Shown: positions 27,501-33,906 of the stretch, piece after piece
How positions within the stretch are numbered: the stretch's first letter is position 1
Layout: every line of letters starts with the position of its first letter
NCBI RefSeq assembly: GCF_024662235.1
Contig: NZ_CP096276.1
Coordinates: 4,960,001 to 5,024,000, forward strand
Direction: 5' to 3'
From: Pimelobacter simplex
GTDB taxonomy: Bacteria > Actinomycetota > Actinomycetes > Propionibacteriales > Nocardioidaceae
DNA length: 64,000 nucleotides
Translations under genes and position numbers: made by a program
The notes under the pieces: generated by a model
The model's database searches: none
What the model was told of the DNA's origin: nothing
What the model saw: the letters and a program-made list of their open reading frames with translations, nothing else

Positions 27501-30054
27501 CCTCGCGGGCAGCCTGGCCGACGGCGACCAGGCCGTCGTGCGCGTGCGGGTCGCGGTCGACTCCTCGGTCACCGGCGCCGTGGTCAACGAGGCCACGGTC
27601 GACGCCGACACCGACGACCCCAACGAGGCCAACAACACCGACGACGACGACTCCTCCGTCGACGTCGAGGCCGATCTCGCGATCGACAAGTCGCACACCG
27701 GGCGGGTGCTCGCCGGTGGCCAGGTCAGCTACGTGCTGACGGTGTCGAACCTCGGTCCGTCCGACAGCCCGGGACCGATCGTCGTCACCGACACGCTGCC
27801 CGCCGGCCTCACCGCGAGCACGGCCGCGGGCCCGGGCTGGACCTGTGAGACGCCGTCGCCCACCACCGTGATCTGCACCCGGGCCTCCTCGCTCGCCGAC
27901 GGCACGTCGGCGCCCGACATCACCGTGGTCGCCGACGTCGCCGCCGACGCCGGTCCCGCGACCCTGGTCAACCGGGCGACGGTCGACGGTCCCGCCGACC
28001 CCGACCCCGACAACGACACGGATGCGGACCCGACGACGATCGAGGACGAGGCGGACATCAGCATCACCAAGACCGCCACGGACACCACGCCCGTCGCCGG
28101 GGCGGAGACGACCTTCGAGCTCCTGGTCTCCAACGCCGGACCCTCCGACGCCGACACCGTGACGGTCACCGACACGATGCCGGCTGGCCTCGAGGTCGTG
28201 TCCGCGGTCGGAGCCGGCTGGACGTGCGAGACCACGGCGGCCGACCTGTCCTGCAGCCGGCCCACCGTCGCTGCCCTCACCGACGCGCCGGTCATCACCG
28301 TGACCGTGAGCATCGACAGCAGCCTCCCGTCCGGGACGGAGCTGACCAACGTCGCGACCACCGCGACGGCCACGAACGGCGACGACCCGGCGGACAACCA
28401 GGACGACGCTGACCTGACGCTCGAGACGGCGACGGACCTCGCGATCGAGAAGTCCCACACGGGCCGTGTCGTCGCGGGCGAGCCGGTCACCTTCGAACTC
28501 GACGTGCGCAACCAGGGCCCCTCGGACGTCACCGGGACCGTGACGGTGGTCGACGACCTGCCCGACGGCCTGGGATACCTGGGAGTCGCCGGCGGTCAGT
28601 GGTCCTGCGAGGCGGACGGCCAGCAGGTCACCTGCGAGCACCCCGGCCCGCTGGCGGCCGGCACCGCGCTGGCGACCCTGGAGCTGTCGGTCTTCGTGGC
28701 CCCCGACGCGACAGGCGACCTCCGCAACGTGGCCGCGGTCGACCCCCGCGGCGACGACACCGACCCCGGCAACGACGTCGACGACGACGTCGTCACCCCG
28801 CTCGCCGAGGCCGACCTGTTGATCGTCAAGTCCCACACGGGGCCGGTGCGCGTCGGCGACGAGCTGGACTTCACGCTGGCGGTCCGCAACGACGGACCCT
28901 CGACCGCCCGCGACGTGATGGTCGTCGACACGCTGCCCGAGGGCCTGACCCCGGTCTCCGCGACCGGTGACGACTGGACCTGTGACGAGGACGGGCAGGA
29001 GCTGACATGCGTGCTGGGCAGCCCCCTCGCCCCTGACACCGACGCGCCGCCGATCACCGTCACGGTGCTGGTCGAGCCGGCGGCGTACCCGACCGTCACC
29101 AACCTCGCCGAGGTCGGCTCGGAGGCGACCGATCCCGAGCCGGCGGACAACACCGACGAGGACGAGGTGACGGTGCCACCGTTGGTGAACCTGACCCTCG
29201 ACAAGGTCCACGAGGGCCGCTTCGTGGTGGGGGAGCAGGCGCGATACGTCCTGACCGTCTCCAACGAGGGCCCCACCGAGGACCCGGGGCCGATCACGCT
29301 CACCGACGTCCTGCCCGACGGCCTCACGCTGTCCGGCGTGACCAGCGACGACTGGGCCTGCGAGGGAACCACCAGCGTCACGTGCGAGTACGCCGCCGCC
29401 CTGCCGGCCGGGGGCAGCACCCAGCTTGTGATGGTCGTGGACGTCGGGCCGGAGGCCTACCCCGAGGTGGTCAACACCGCCACGGTGTCGACGCCCACCG
29501 AGGAGTCCGACGTCACCGACAACAGCGACGACGACGCCGCGGCCGTGACGCCGACGTCGGTGCTGACCATCGACAAGAGGGTGCGCTCGTCCGCCGACGG
29601 CAGAGTGGTCTACGCGATCACCGTCGCCAACGAGGGTCCCAGCGACACCGTGCATCCCCTGGTGGTGGTCGACGACCTGCCGGCCGAGCTCCGCCTGGTG
29701 TCGGCCGAGGGTCGCGGCTGGCGGTGCAGCATCCAGCGCGACGTCGCCCGGTGCACCTTCCCGGCCTCCCTGCCCGCGGGCGAGGAGACCATGCTGGTGG
29801 TCGTCGCCGAGGTCCGCGAGTCGGTGACCGCCGGGACCGAGGTGGTCAACGTGGCGGTGCTCGACGACGGGCCCGGGGTCGACCCGAGCGACGGAGCGGT
29901 CCTCGTCCTGGGCGAGGAGGACCTCGCGCCCGGCGCGGCCGACGACGGTGTCCTGCCCGACACCGGAGGCCCCTCGGCCTGGTGGTGGCTGCTGGCGCTG
30001 CTGCTGCTGACCGGTGGTACGGCGCTGCTGCGGTCGGGTCGTCGCCGGGCATGA
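21520..30054 (+). CDS. Giant LPXTG-anchored surface protein with DUF11 repeats
   Basis: A 2,844-residue exported protein. GTG at 21520 follows CCGGAGGAG. An N-terminal signal peptide (SLVLALLAALCSVVAVAAPA, cleavage near ANA-AE) leads to a long run of DUF11-type immunoglobulin-like repeats. The last nine, from about residue 1665, are regular: each begins ADLAIxKxHTG, has VTNEGPS or similar, then VVDTLPxGL and GWTC, with about 115-120 residues per unit; the earlier ones are longer and more diverged. It ends LPDTGG, a hydrophobic helix (WWWLLALLLLTGGTALL) and RSGRRR, a full sortase sorting signal. Such proteins form long stalks on the wall and serve in adhesion or surface coating. The dedicated sortase follows in overlap. 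Its very acidic, Asp/Thr-rich composition fits an extracellular protein. Confidence 0.92.
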   Translation: MPTQHPRRPLAGSLVLALLAALCSVVAVAAPANAAEITVSKSAPENVLAGDDVEFSLAVTNPAGPSASPEYNVTFRDVLPLGVTYVAGSTSPDTYGEPDVRTTADDRQVLIWSNISDLPVGATVELSFSATPDPVVHPVGSTISNVGDAYASTDPRTLARFSASGTYTGGATEQASSAPTSTSVSAIEVTKSEPSPENELLRGVHAHSTVYTLTTRNTTEGPTTGVTLADLIPAGLEFLGCGTTDNSAAPEYSGAPGLDAVPDVTTDCPAPTSVTTVVDPAGVPAGTYTRVEWALGTLAAGEAVEVRYRAGIPQRANTATWPGPTPGGAGLGQTANLDNNTGPSTREGAGELSLTNRATAAGTYQGALAPGGSRAVSDSGQVTVTAEDLALQKSVSPGTFTAGGIATWTLTVSTGEYADADGIVLTDLLPDGFCPLSSTENFSPAGLPACDPVPGSDPTGADFDSVTRQVDGTYEIVFTQLALEASDVATVTFQARMLGAYDRGGQDPTVSGDGYRNEVSLVGTTTLLDAVAGPAPTGPVEVADDSSAGLGSDAPALQKSIQPDVPAARPYACSTDAGDYRDDLDPTDPLVTFDEGDRVCFVVRVDFSDDNSTRNAVVTDFLPAGTTYEPGSATPTGANTVALDLAVAGDVLTWEVGTDRAGGRYVSPGGVFEVRLSAIVGDPAAGPAPDLLGNLAKLQYENTDGAVFSLRDQVDLSLAAAPPVEVEKSARRVAGTAPVPTPLPENGTVRGGDTVEYTVTVTNAAVAADRNRLDVVGPDVWDVLPAGITCDQVAAVSDSGVCTDPGDAGHPTPRAGLTDRSVVRWDLPDTVVLQAGDSVDLTYEVAYDPELSVSAAFVNTAAVSTYDSPTNQGGAAGHAPEDNIDGGVTDTDSPPAEDTHRLLAPDASVEKDLTTEVAEAGNNAGGQGTVGEQVTYTFSVVVPRGTTVYAGRLTDTLPSGVSLVPGSPSWTFQPDAASDTTAAQPGGFSQAANGDLTFPATWTNDTATDQRFAVQLTVLVSNSGNHGARRTNTASFASTAGPGGAALPARTDTAVFTLVAPSPTLTKQDDDADDVVVVGQEITYTLTARNAAGRPPLHDAFVVDCLPSGLELVAGSPTPGARDVSAGTGANGCPAGSTRIEWSLGDLGPGAVVPLTYSAVVSDTAGGSQQYTNTAELSGSTMDDDKVARADADRPTERTYSVPASRTLAVQPAAVGKEVEQPTYAIGETARWTVRVTLPSQVNFYDAAVIDQVPAGIDASTIALESATCAEADADPCTLPGAPARLADAAGPSGSTLAGWSLGDLLASPEQRVVTLVYTAEVADIVDNSRGDALVNSATLKWELADGAPPTSAGETFGAEAAPDTATLTITEPVVSLDKRVSDTTPAPGETFGYTLDVSNGAAGTGTSDAHDLVVTDDVPTGVVVDAATISDGGVLTGADAALGGGTITWTIEGPLAPGATVSLTYDAVLATPAKAGPLTNSADVTEYFSLPDQGGREYDGPQDTATVRAALPHVSVEKSVVGSTIAYIGDPLQWRIVVSSDGASTAYGVDVDDMLPPGWTYDADTARVSVAGGAPVAAEPAVTGDPQVLIWTDLGDLPTGTTLVLTFSATPGADVVTDPGVGAAVDHVNTAGTTAEDAEGEQQDADGTSYAGPDDTAAAQVHSADLAIAKEHTGTPVAGAPLTWTVTVTNEGPDPAVGPWTVVDTLPSELADAPVTASGPGWTCGRVDLEITCMRPAGSPLAVGAKLAVITVVAGLPDDLADGTVVTNGAAVDGRTYDPDPANDSDTDDATVTTAADLAVDKAVSGEVVAGQDATWTIGLRNLGPSVSRAPIEVTDTLPPGSVLRSATGTGWTCDDAPGGVLTCTLSSDLAAGAPAPVLTVVAGIPSSQTGDVVNGVEITDTTTTDPEPANDADQVSTTPRTEADLGIAKTSITEVTAGEEAVYELRVVNDGPSDAAGVVVTDDLPAGLSYVGFTSQQGVWSCDETGGTVTCSLAGSLADGDQAVVRVRVAVDSSVTGAVVNEATVDADTDDPNEANNTDDDDSSVDVEADLAIDKSHTGRVLAGGQVSYVLTVSNLGPSDSPGPIVVTDTLPAGLTASTAAGPGWTCETPSPTTVICTRASSLADGTSAPDITVVADVAADAGPATLVNRATVDGPADPDPDNDTDADPTTIEDEADISITKTATDTTPVAGAETTFELLVSNAGPSDADTVTVTDTMPAGLEVVSAVGAGWTCETTAADLSCSRPTVAALTDAPVITVTVSIDSSLPSGTELTNVATTATATNGDDPADNQDDADLTLETATDLAIEKSHTGRVVAGEPVTFELDVRNQGPSDVTGTVTVVDDLPDGLGYLGVAGGQWSCEADGQQVTCEHPGPLAAGTALATLELSVFVAPDATGDLRNVAAVDPRGDDTDPGNDVDDDVVTPLAEADLLIVKSHTGPVRVGDELDFTLAVRNDGPSTARDVMVVDTLPEGLTPVSATGDDWTCDEDGQELTCVLGSPLAPDTDAPPITVTVLVEPAAYPTVTNLAEVGSEATDPEPADNTDEDEVTVPPLVNLTLDKVHEGRFVVGEQARYVLTVSNEGPTEDPGPITLTDVLPDGLTLSGVTSDDWACEGTTSVTCEYAAALPAGGSTQLVMVVDVGPEAYPEVVNTATVSTPTEESDVTDNSDDDAAAVTPTSVLTIDKRVRSSADGRVVYAITVANEGPSDTVHPLVVVDDLPAELRLVSAEGRGWRCSIQRDVARCTFPASLPAGEETMLVVVAEVRESVTAGTEVVNVAVLDDGPGVDPSDGAVLVLGEEDLAPGAADDGVLPDTGGPSAWWWLLALLLLTGGTALLRSGRRRA

Positions 30055-30656
30055 CCCGGCGACGGGCCGGCTGGGCGCTGGTCGCGGCGGGCCTGCTCGT
30101 GGTGGGCTGGCTGGTCTGGGAGCTGGTCGGCACCACCGTGGTGGCCCAGCACCGGCAGGAGGGGCTGGTGGCCGACCTGACCGAGCGGTTCGACCGCGGC
30201 CCGGCGGCCGGTGACCGCTCGTTGCCGCACGGCGCCTTCGCCGTCGCCCGGCTGCCGGACTCGATCGGTGGTGACACGGTGCCGGTGGTCGAGGGCGACG
30301 ACGACGACGCTCTCGCGTGGGGCCTCGGGCACGTCACGGACACCGAGCTCCCGGGCGAGGGCGGGAACGTCGTCCTCGGCGGCCACCGCATCACCCACGG
30401 TGAGCCGCTGCGCGACCTCACCGAGATCCGGCCCGGCGACCAGATCGTCCTGCGCACGGCGACCGAGCGCTACACCTACGAGGTCCCCGAGGGTGCGACG
30501 GTCCGGCGGGTGCCCTTCACGGATGCGTCCGTGCTCGACGACCGGGCCGGCGACCCAGGGCTGCCTCGGCGCGGCGAGCTGCTGACGCTGGTGACGTGCG
30601 CCGAGCTGTTCCACACCGACGACCGGCTGGTGGTCAGCGCCGTCCGGGTCCGATGA
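30051..30656 (+). CDS. Class E-like sortase, partner of the DUF11 protein
   Basis: A 201-residue membrane-tethered transpeptidase whose ATG overlaps the stop of the surface-protein gene (ATGA). One N-terminal helix (AGWALVAAGLLVVGWLVWEL) places the catalytic domain outside. The triad is visible: His112 in GGHRITHGEPL, Cys183 in LVTCAE and Arg192 in TDDRLV. The GHR-x-THG context is typical of actinobacterial class E sortases. It should cut the LPDTG motif of the neighbour and join it to peptidoglycan; class E enzymes usually prefer LAXTG, so LPDTG use would be worth testing. Confidence 0.9.
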   Translation: MTRRRAGWALVAAGLLVVGWLVWELVGTTVVAQHRQEGLVADLTERFDRGPAAGDRSLPHGAFAVARLPDSIGGDTVPVVEGDDDDALAWGLGHVTDTELPGEGGNVVLGGHRITHGEPLRDLTEIRPGDQIVLRTATERYTYEVPEGATVRRVPFTDASVLDDRAGDPGLPRRGELLTLVTCAELFHTDDRLVVSAVRVR

Positions 30657-31140
30657 CATGCGTGCGTGGACGCGGGGCAGACGGTCGGCCTCCTCGAGGG
30701 ACCATGTCGCGGATCGGCCGCGGCCCAGCTCCGCGAGCAGGAACGCCGTGACGGCGTGCCTGACGATGGCCTGGCTCGCTCGCGGTCTCACTCAGTGCTC
30801 CTTTCGCGAGCACTCCCGATGAGCGCTCACCATATGTATCGGCATTTCGGCGCCCCAAACCCCATCGCGCCTGTGGGGAGTACTTCGACCGCCCGGCGAC
30901 CCGGGTGTCTGCCCGTGGTGGGTCCGCTGTCGGCCCGCGCTTCTAGACTCCGGCTCGTGCTCACGATGACCGCTGCCATCCAGGAGATCCCCCTGACCAC
31001 CGCGGCGGCTACGAGCTGGAGCGCGACGATCTCTCGGCCGCCGCGGCGTCCTACGACGAGGCGCTCGAGCGTATTCGGGAGCAGCTGCGGCCGGGCTGGC
31101 GCATCCTCTCGCTCCGCGTCGACCGCTGAGGAGTCGATCC
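30657..31140. other. Gap with only a frameshifted small-ORF relic
   Basis: No clear gene. A coding-looking tail GYELERDDLSAAAASYDEAL...RILSLRVDR ends at TGA 31127-31129, but its frame has no start; an ATG at 30966 preceded by GTG 30957 is in a different frame. One-base loss between them would explain this. On the minus strand a short open stretch from 30791 runs into antisense sortase and is not credible. Confidence 0.35.
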
Positions 31141-32097
31141 TCAGCCGGAGAGGTCCAGGCGCAGCCGGCGGTAACGGGTCAGGTGCCGCCACCGGCCGTG
31201 CTCAAACGCGGTGTCTGCCTCGACCTCGACGATCACCGTGGGGATCACCCGGGCGATTACAACCGGCTCGCGGCTGAACCGCCCCAGCTGGCGGGTGCTG
31301 AGTTCGGCCGGCCACGGGTGGTCATCGGTGCCGACGAGGACCGCAGCGAGCTCGGCCGACTCTCTCGAACTGAGCGGATGGGTCGCACCAGCCACACGCA
31401 ACGTGCCGGCGGCGTCTCGGAGGCCGAGGATCAGCCGAACCGGTTGGTCGACGCGACCGATGACCGCGCCGACCGTGGCCTCGCGGGTGTTGTGGATCCG
31501 GAACTTCACCCATCCCCGCTGACCAGGCAGGTAGCGCTGACCGGCTCCCTTGGCGAGCAGGCCCTCCACACCGACTTCCGCCGCGGCGTACTCCTCGAGC
31601 CAGCGCTCCGCCTCGGCCCGGTCAGCGGTCTGCGGCGTCAACTGCAGCGGCGGCCGCCACAATCCCGCCAGCTGCTTGAGCACTGCCCGGCGATCGCGCA
31701 GCGGCTCGGTCCGCATATCAACGTCGCCGACAGCCAGGACGTCGAAGGCCAGGAAGGAGACCGATGGCAGGTCCTCCGGTGGCCGGCGGTGGCCGCGGTA
31801 GGCCAGCCGCGGCGCCAGTGCCCCGAAGTCGAGTCGACCGTCCCGCCACACGACGAGCTCACCGTCGACCACCGTGCCCGAATCCAGCTGCTCGCGGGCA
31901 GCCTGGACGATCTCGGGAAACCCTGCCGCCAGGTCCACGCCGTTGCGCGACCAGACCCGGCACCCGGCGCTCGTGCGCTCGAGAATGGCCCGGTAGCCGT
32001 CCCACTTCGGCTCATAGACGGTGCCGCCGGGCAGGCTCCCGACCGCGGCCAGCGTGGCTGCCGGCTTGGCCAGCATCGGCTCCCAGGAGGTCGGCAC
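31141..32097 (-). CDS. ATP-dependent DNA ligase (LigC-like)
   Basis: A single-subunit ATP-dependent DNA ligase of about 318 residues that seals nicks through a lysyl-AMP intermediate. Motif I is YEPKWDGYRA, with the adenylated Lys; SRNGVDLA follows, then VVDGELVVW (motif III region), VEGLLAKG (motif IV) and WVKFRI (motif V), ahead of an OB-fold C-terminal domain. The start is set at GTG 32097 (VPTSWEPMLAKPA, the usual LigC opening); the frame extends to 32160, but that would read through the SOS box. It is divergent from two small genes across the SOS box, so a role in DNA damage or plasmid repair is likely. Confidence 0.85.
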   Translation of the reverse strand: MPTSWEPMLAKPAATLAAVGSLPGGTVYEPKWDGYRAILERTSAGCRVWSRNGVDLAAGFPEIVQAAREQLDSGTVVDGELVVWRDGRLDFGALAPRLAYRGHRRPPEDLPSVSFLAFDVLAVGDVDMRTEPLRDRRAVLKQLAGLWRPPLQLTPQTADRAEAERWLEEYAAAEVGVEGLLAKGAGQRYLPGQRGWVKFRIHNTREATVGAVIGRVDQPVRLILGLRDAAGTLRVAGATHPLSSRESAELAAVLVGTDDHPWPAELSTRQLGRFSREPVVIARVIPTVIVEVEADTAFEHGRWRHLTRYRRLRLDLSG

Positions 32098-32131
32098 CCA
32101 TCCAGCGTACGAACCATGACGGGGCACAACT

Positions 32132-32147
32132 TCGAACAGGTGTTCTA
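32132..32147. promoter_or_regulatory. LexA-type SOS box
   Basis: TCGAACAGGTGTTCTA at 32132-32147 matches the actinobacterial LexA operator TCGAAC-N4-GTTCGA at 11 of 12 conserved positions. It lies between the divergent ligase gene and the small gene at 32159, so one or both should be induced by DNA damage. Confidence 0.75.
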
Positions 32148-32158
32148 CTCTGGGAGGC

Positions 32159-32452
32159 ATGGCAGCTGGCGGATACGGGCGCGGCGCGGGAATCCCCTTG
32201 AAGGACCGCGTGCGCGCTGGCCAGCACCCGGACCCACCTCCCAGCAGCGCAGTGGCGCCGCCTCAGCCTGGTCGGCACTGTTGGATCACCCTGCCTGTCG
32301 ACGCCTCGCAGCCGCGGCCTGGCCTGCTGCTGGAGTGGCGTCGCGCCGGTCACCTCTGGGAGGGCCGGGTCATCTACGCAGCCCAGTTGCGGCCCGGGCA
32401 GTGGGCTTCAGTCGAGGAGTGGCTCCCGGCCGAGCTGCTCACCACAGAGTGA
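32159..32452 (+). CDS. Small SOS-box-linked hypothetical protein
   Basis: A 97-residue protein starting twelve bases after the SOS box. GGGAGG lies only one base before the ATG at 32159, which is too close for a classical ribosome-binding site, so the true start may be slightly downstream or translation may be leaderless. The C-terminal half (HCWITLPVDASQPRPGLLLEW, RRAGHLWEGRVIYAAQLRPG, WASVEEWLPAELL) resembles that of the next gene, suggesting a duplicated small-beta domain. Function unknown; damage induction is inferred from the operator. Confidence 0.65.
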   Translation: MAAGGYGRGAGIPLKDRVRAGQHPDPPPSSAVAPPQPGRHCWITLPVDASQPRPGLLLEWRRAGHLWEGRVIYAAQLRPGQWASVEEWLPAELLTTE

Positions 32453-32462
32453 GCGTGCCGAG

Positions 32463-32720
32463 GTGTCTGCGAACCCGCCGAAGAACGACGCGTGGCGACC
32501 GTACGTCGACGTGCGGTTCGTCCTGATCCGCAACACCGGCCGCCTCAAGCTTTTCCGCGGGCTCATCCTCGACTGGAAACGCGAGGGCCGGCGCTGGGAG
32601 GCCCTGGTGGTCTGGCACGACGATGCGGCACTCAAGCCGGTGGTCAAGATGGACTGGCTCCCCATCGAGCAGCTCGTCCCGGTACCCGTGGACCCGAACT
32701 GGAGTGGCGAGGGTGGCTAA
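32463..32720 (+). CDS. Small hypothetical protein, paralogue-like to its upstream neighbour
   Basis: An 85-residue protein from GTG 32463, with GCCGAGG before it and ten bases after the preceding stop. It shares the layout of the upstream gene: VRFVLIRNTGRLKLFRGLIL, DWKREGRRWEALVVW, then a DWLPIEQLVPV end, i.e. a W-rich beta segment followed by x-WLP-x-E-x-L. The two probably come from one transcript driven from the SOS-box promoter. No function is known to me. Confidence 0.65.
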   Translation: MSANPPKNDAWRPYVDVRFVLIRNTGRLKLFRGLILDWKREGRRWEALVVWHDDAALKPVVKMDWLPIEQLVPVPVDPNWSGEGG

Positions 32721-32767
32721 GGAGCCGGGCTCTACGGGGTGAGCGTCGCCGTCATGGACGGTTGTCG

Positions 32768-33145
32768 TCAGGAGTCCCACGCGGCGGGCGACTCGAGCTG
32801 GGCGAACGTTCCCGACTGCCGGGCCGAGTCCTCCTCGGCCCGCCGTATGACGTGGTTCACGGCACCCTTGGTTACGCCGAGCAGACCCGCGATCGTGAGC
32901 AGTGAAAGCTTCTGGTGGGTGCGCAAGTAGAGCACCGTCGCGCCCCGCAACTCGGCGTTGCTCTTCGTCAGCTGAGCCAGATGATCGTGCAGCGCGCCCG
33001 TCAACTGGGCAACGCCCTCCGGGCCGCCGTACCGAACCGACCAGCCAGGAGCGGCCTCCGCGGCCGCAGCCAGGAACCCGGACGGGTCGCGAAGCACCTC
33101 CGCCACCACCTCAGCTGGCGCGGCGGTCACATCGGCGGGCTGCAT
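32768..33145 (-). CDS. Small helix-turn-helix protein
   Basis: A 125-residue protein read from ATG 33145 (MQPADVTAAPAEVVAEVL) to 32768. A C-terminal segment LSLLTIAGLLGVTKGAVNHV fits a helix-turn-helix, preceded by helices (LTGALHDHLAQLTKSNAELR). It is probably a small DNA-binding regulator, with an N-terminal part that may dimerise. It lies last in the minus-strand run of small genes, and its start is antisense-free but overlaps the end of the DUF5131 relic in another frame. Confidence 0.6.
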   Translation of the reverse strand: MQPADVTAAPAEVVAEVLRDPSGFLAAAAEAAPGWSVRYGGPEGVAQLTGALHDHLAQLTKSNAELRGATVLYLRTHQKLSLLTIAGLLGVTKGAVNHVIRRAEEDSARQSGTFAQLESPAAWDS

Positions 33146-33374
33146 GCTGCTGACTGTAACGGCGGCGCGGCCGGGTCCACCGGAGCACCTGGTCGAGACG
33201 CTCGGGGCGCAGGACGATGTCGAAGCCGTCCTCGAAGTAGTGCCCAGGGGTCCCGCGGAAGCGCTCGGCGAGGGTCTTGGCGTACCGGTGATCACAGCCC
33301 GGGGAGAGCTCTGTGTAGCCGGTCAGCGGGTTCCACGTCGAGTCGGTCCAATCGATGCCGGTCCGGTCGGTCAC
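33111..33374 (-). pseudogene. Truncated DUF5131 (phage Gp37/Gp68-like) gene
   Basis: From GTG 33374: VTDRTGIDWTDSTWNPLTGY, then TELSPGCDHRYAKTLAERFR and GHYFEDGFDIVLRPERL. These are the first 60 or so residues of the DUF5131 family, whose members are about 250 residues and carry GC-T-x-V-SPGC-x-x-CYA with three Cys thought to bind an Fe-S cluster. Here two of the three Cys are replaced (Tyr and Arg) and the rest of the protein is missing. It overlaps the stop of the upstream gene (GTGA). Decayed relic. Confidence 0.7.
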
Positions 33375-33676
33375 CGCGAGTCCTCCCACGAGCGGGCCGC
33401 AGCTGTCGTGGACGGTGGCCAGCCGATGTCCGGCCGCGGTGCCGGGCCGCGGACCGGCGGCAGCGCCGGGCGGTCGGGGCCCGCTGCCCCGGCCTCGTCG
33501 GTCATCTCGGCGATCGCGCATGTTGGGCATAGGTGTTCGGTCTGGGTCATCTCCCAACCTGCCTCGAGTGCGGCCCGGTCGGCGAGCGAGGGCGTCCACC
33601 AGCCCGATCCCTCCGGCGCTGCCAGTCCGCATCGGTCGCAGAGCACCACGTAGTGCGCGGTCTCTCGGTAACACAT
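33371..33676 (-). CDS. Small zinc-ribbon-like hypothetical protein
   Basis: A 101-residue protein with two CxxC knuckles, VVLCDRCGLAAPEG near residue 12 and HLCPTCAIAEMTDE near residue 48, suitable for one zinc ribbon, and a disordered Pro/Ala-rich tail. Its ATG at 33676 overlaps the stop of the preceding gene and its stop overlaps the DUF5131 start, so it sits in a chain of coupled small genes typical of phage and plasmid accessory regions. Function unknown. Confidence 0.65.
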   Translation of the reverse strand: MCYRETAHYVVLCDRCGLAAPEGSGWWTPSLADRAALEAGWEMTQTEHLCPTCAIAEMTDEAGAAGPDRPALPPVRGPAPRPDIGWPPSTTAAARSWEDSR

Positions 33677-33906
33677 CAGCCGTGCCCCCCATCAGGGTGC
33701 CTGTCGTCGACCCACGAACCGTTTGAGGCCAGCCGGACCATCACGTGGTAGTCGCACATCCGTGCGCCGAGCTCGGCGTGCCGCTCGCACCCGGGGAAGT
33801 CGCAGGTGGCGCCGAGAGGCTTCTGCTCACGCCTCCACATGGTGCGTGCGTCTGCCTCAGGGTCCCGACGTGCGGGCGCCTCGGTGAAGAGCTTCTGGAC
33901 GCTCAT
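33676..33906 (-). CDS. Small zinc-finger hypothetical protein
   Basis: A 76-residue protein from ATG 33906, which shares a base with the methyltransferase stop (TGATG) and follows GAGGAGG. It contains TCDFPGCERHAELGARMCDY, followed by H, a C-x4-C...C-x2-H zinc site. Its stop overlaps the next start. Small proteins with this C-x4-C/C-x2-H site are common in actinophage and plasmid early regions; no specific role can be given. Confidence 0.65.
   Translation of the reverse strand: MSVQKLFTEAPARRDPEADARTMWRREQKPLGATCDFPGCERHAELGARMCDYHVMVRLASNGSWVDDRHPDGGHG

Noticed and set aside
21565..29655. Very long open frames antisense to the DUF11 gene
   Set aside because: They mirror the biased codon use and repeat structure of the sense gene, are Gly/Arg/Val-rich and lack domains or ribosome-binding sites.
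30610..30791. Minus-strand small ORF beginning at 30791
   Set aside because: It runs into antisense sortase without a domain; the upstream GGAG is the only support.
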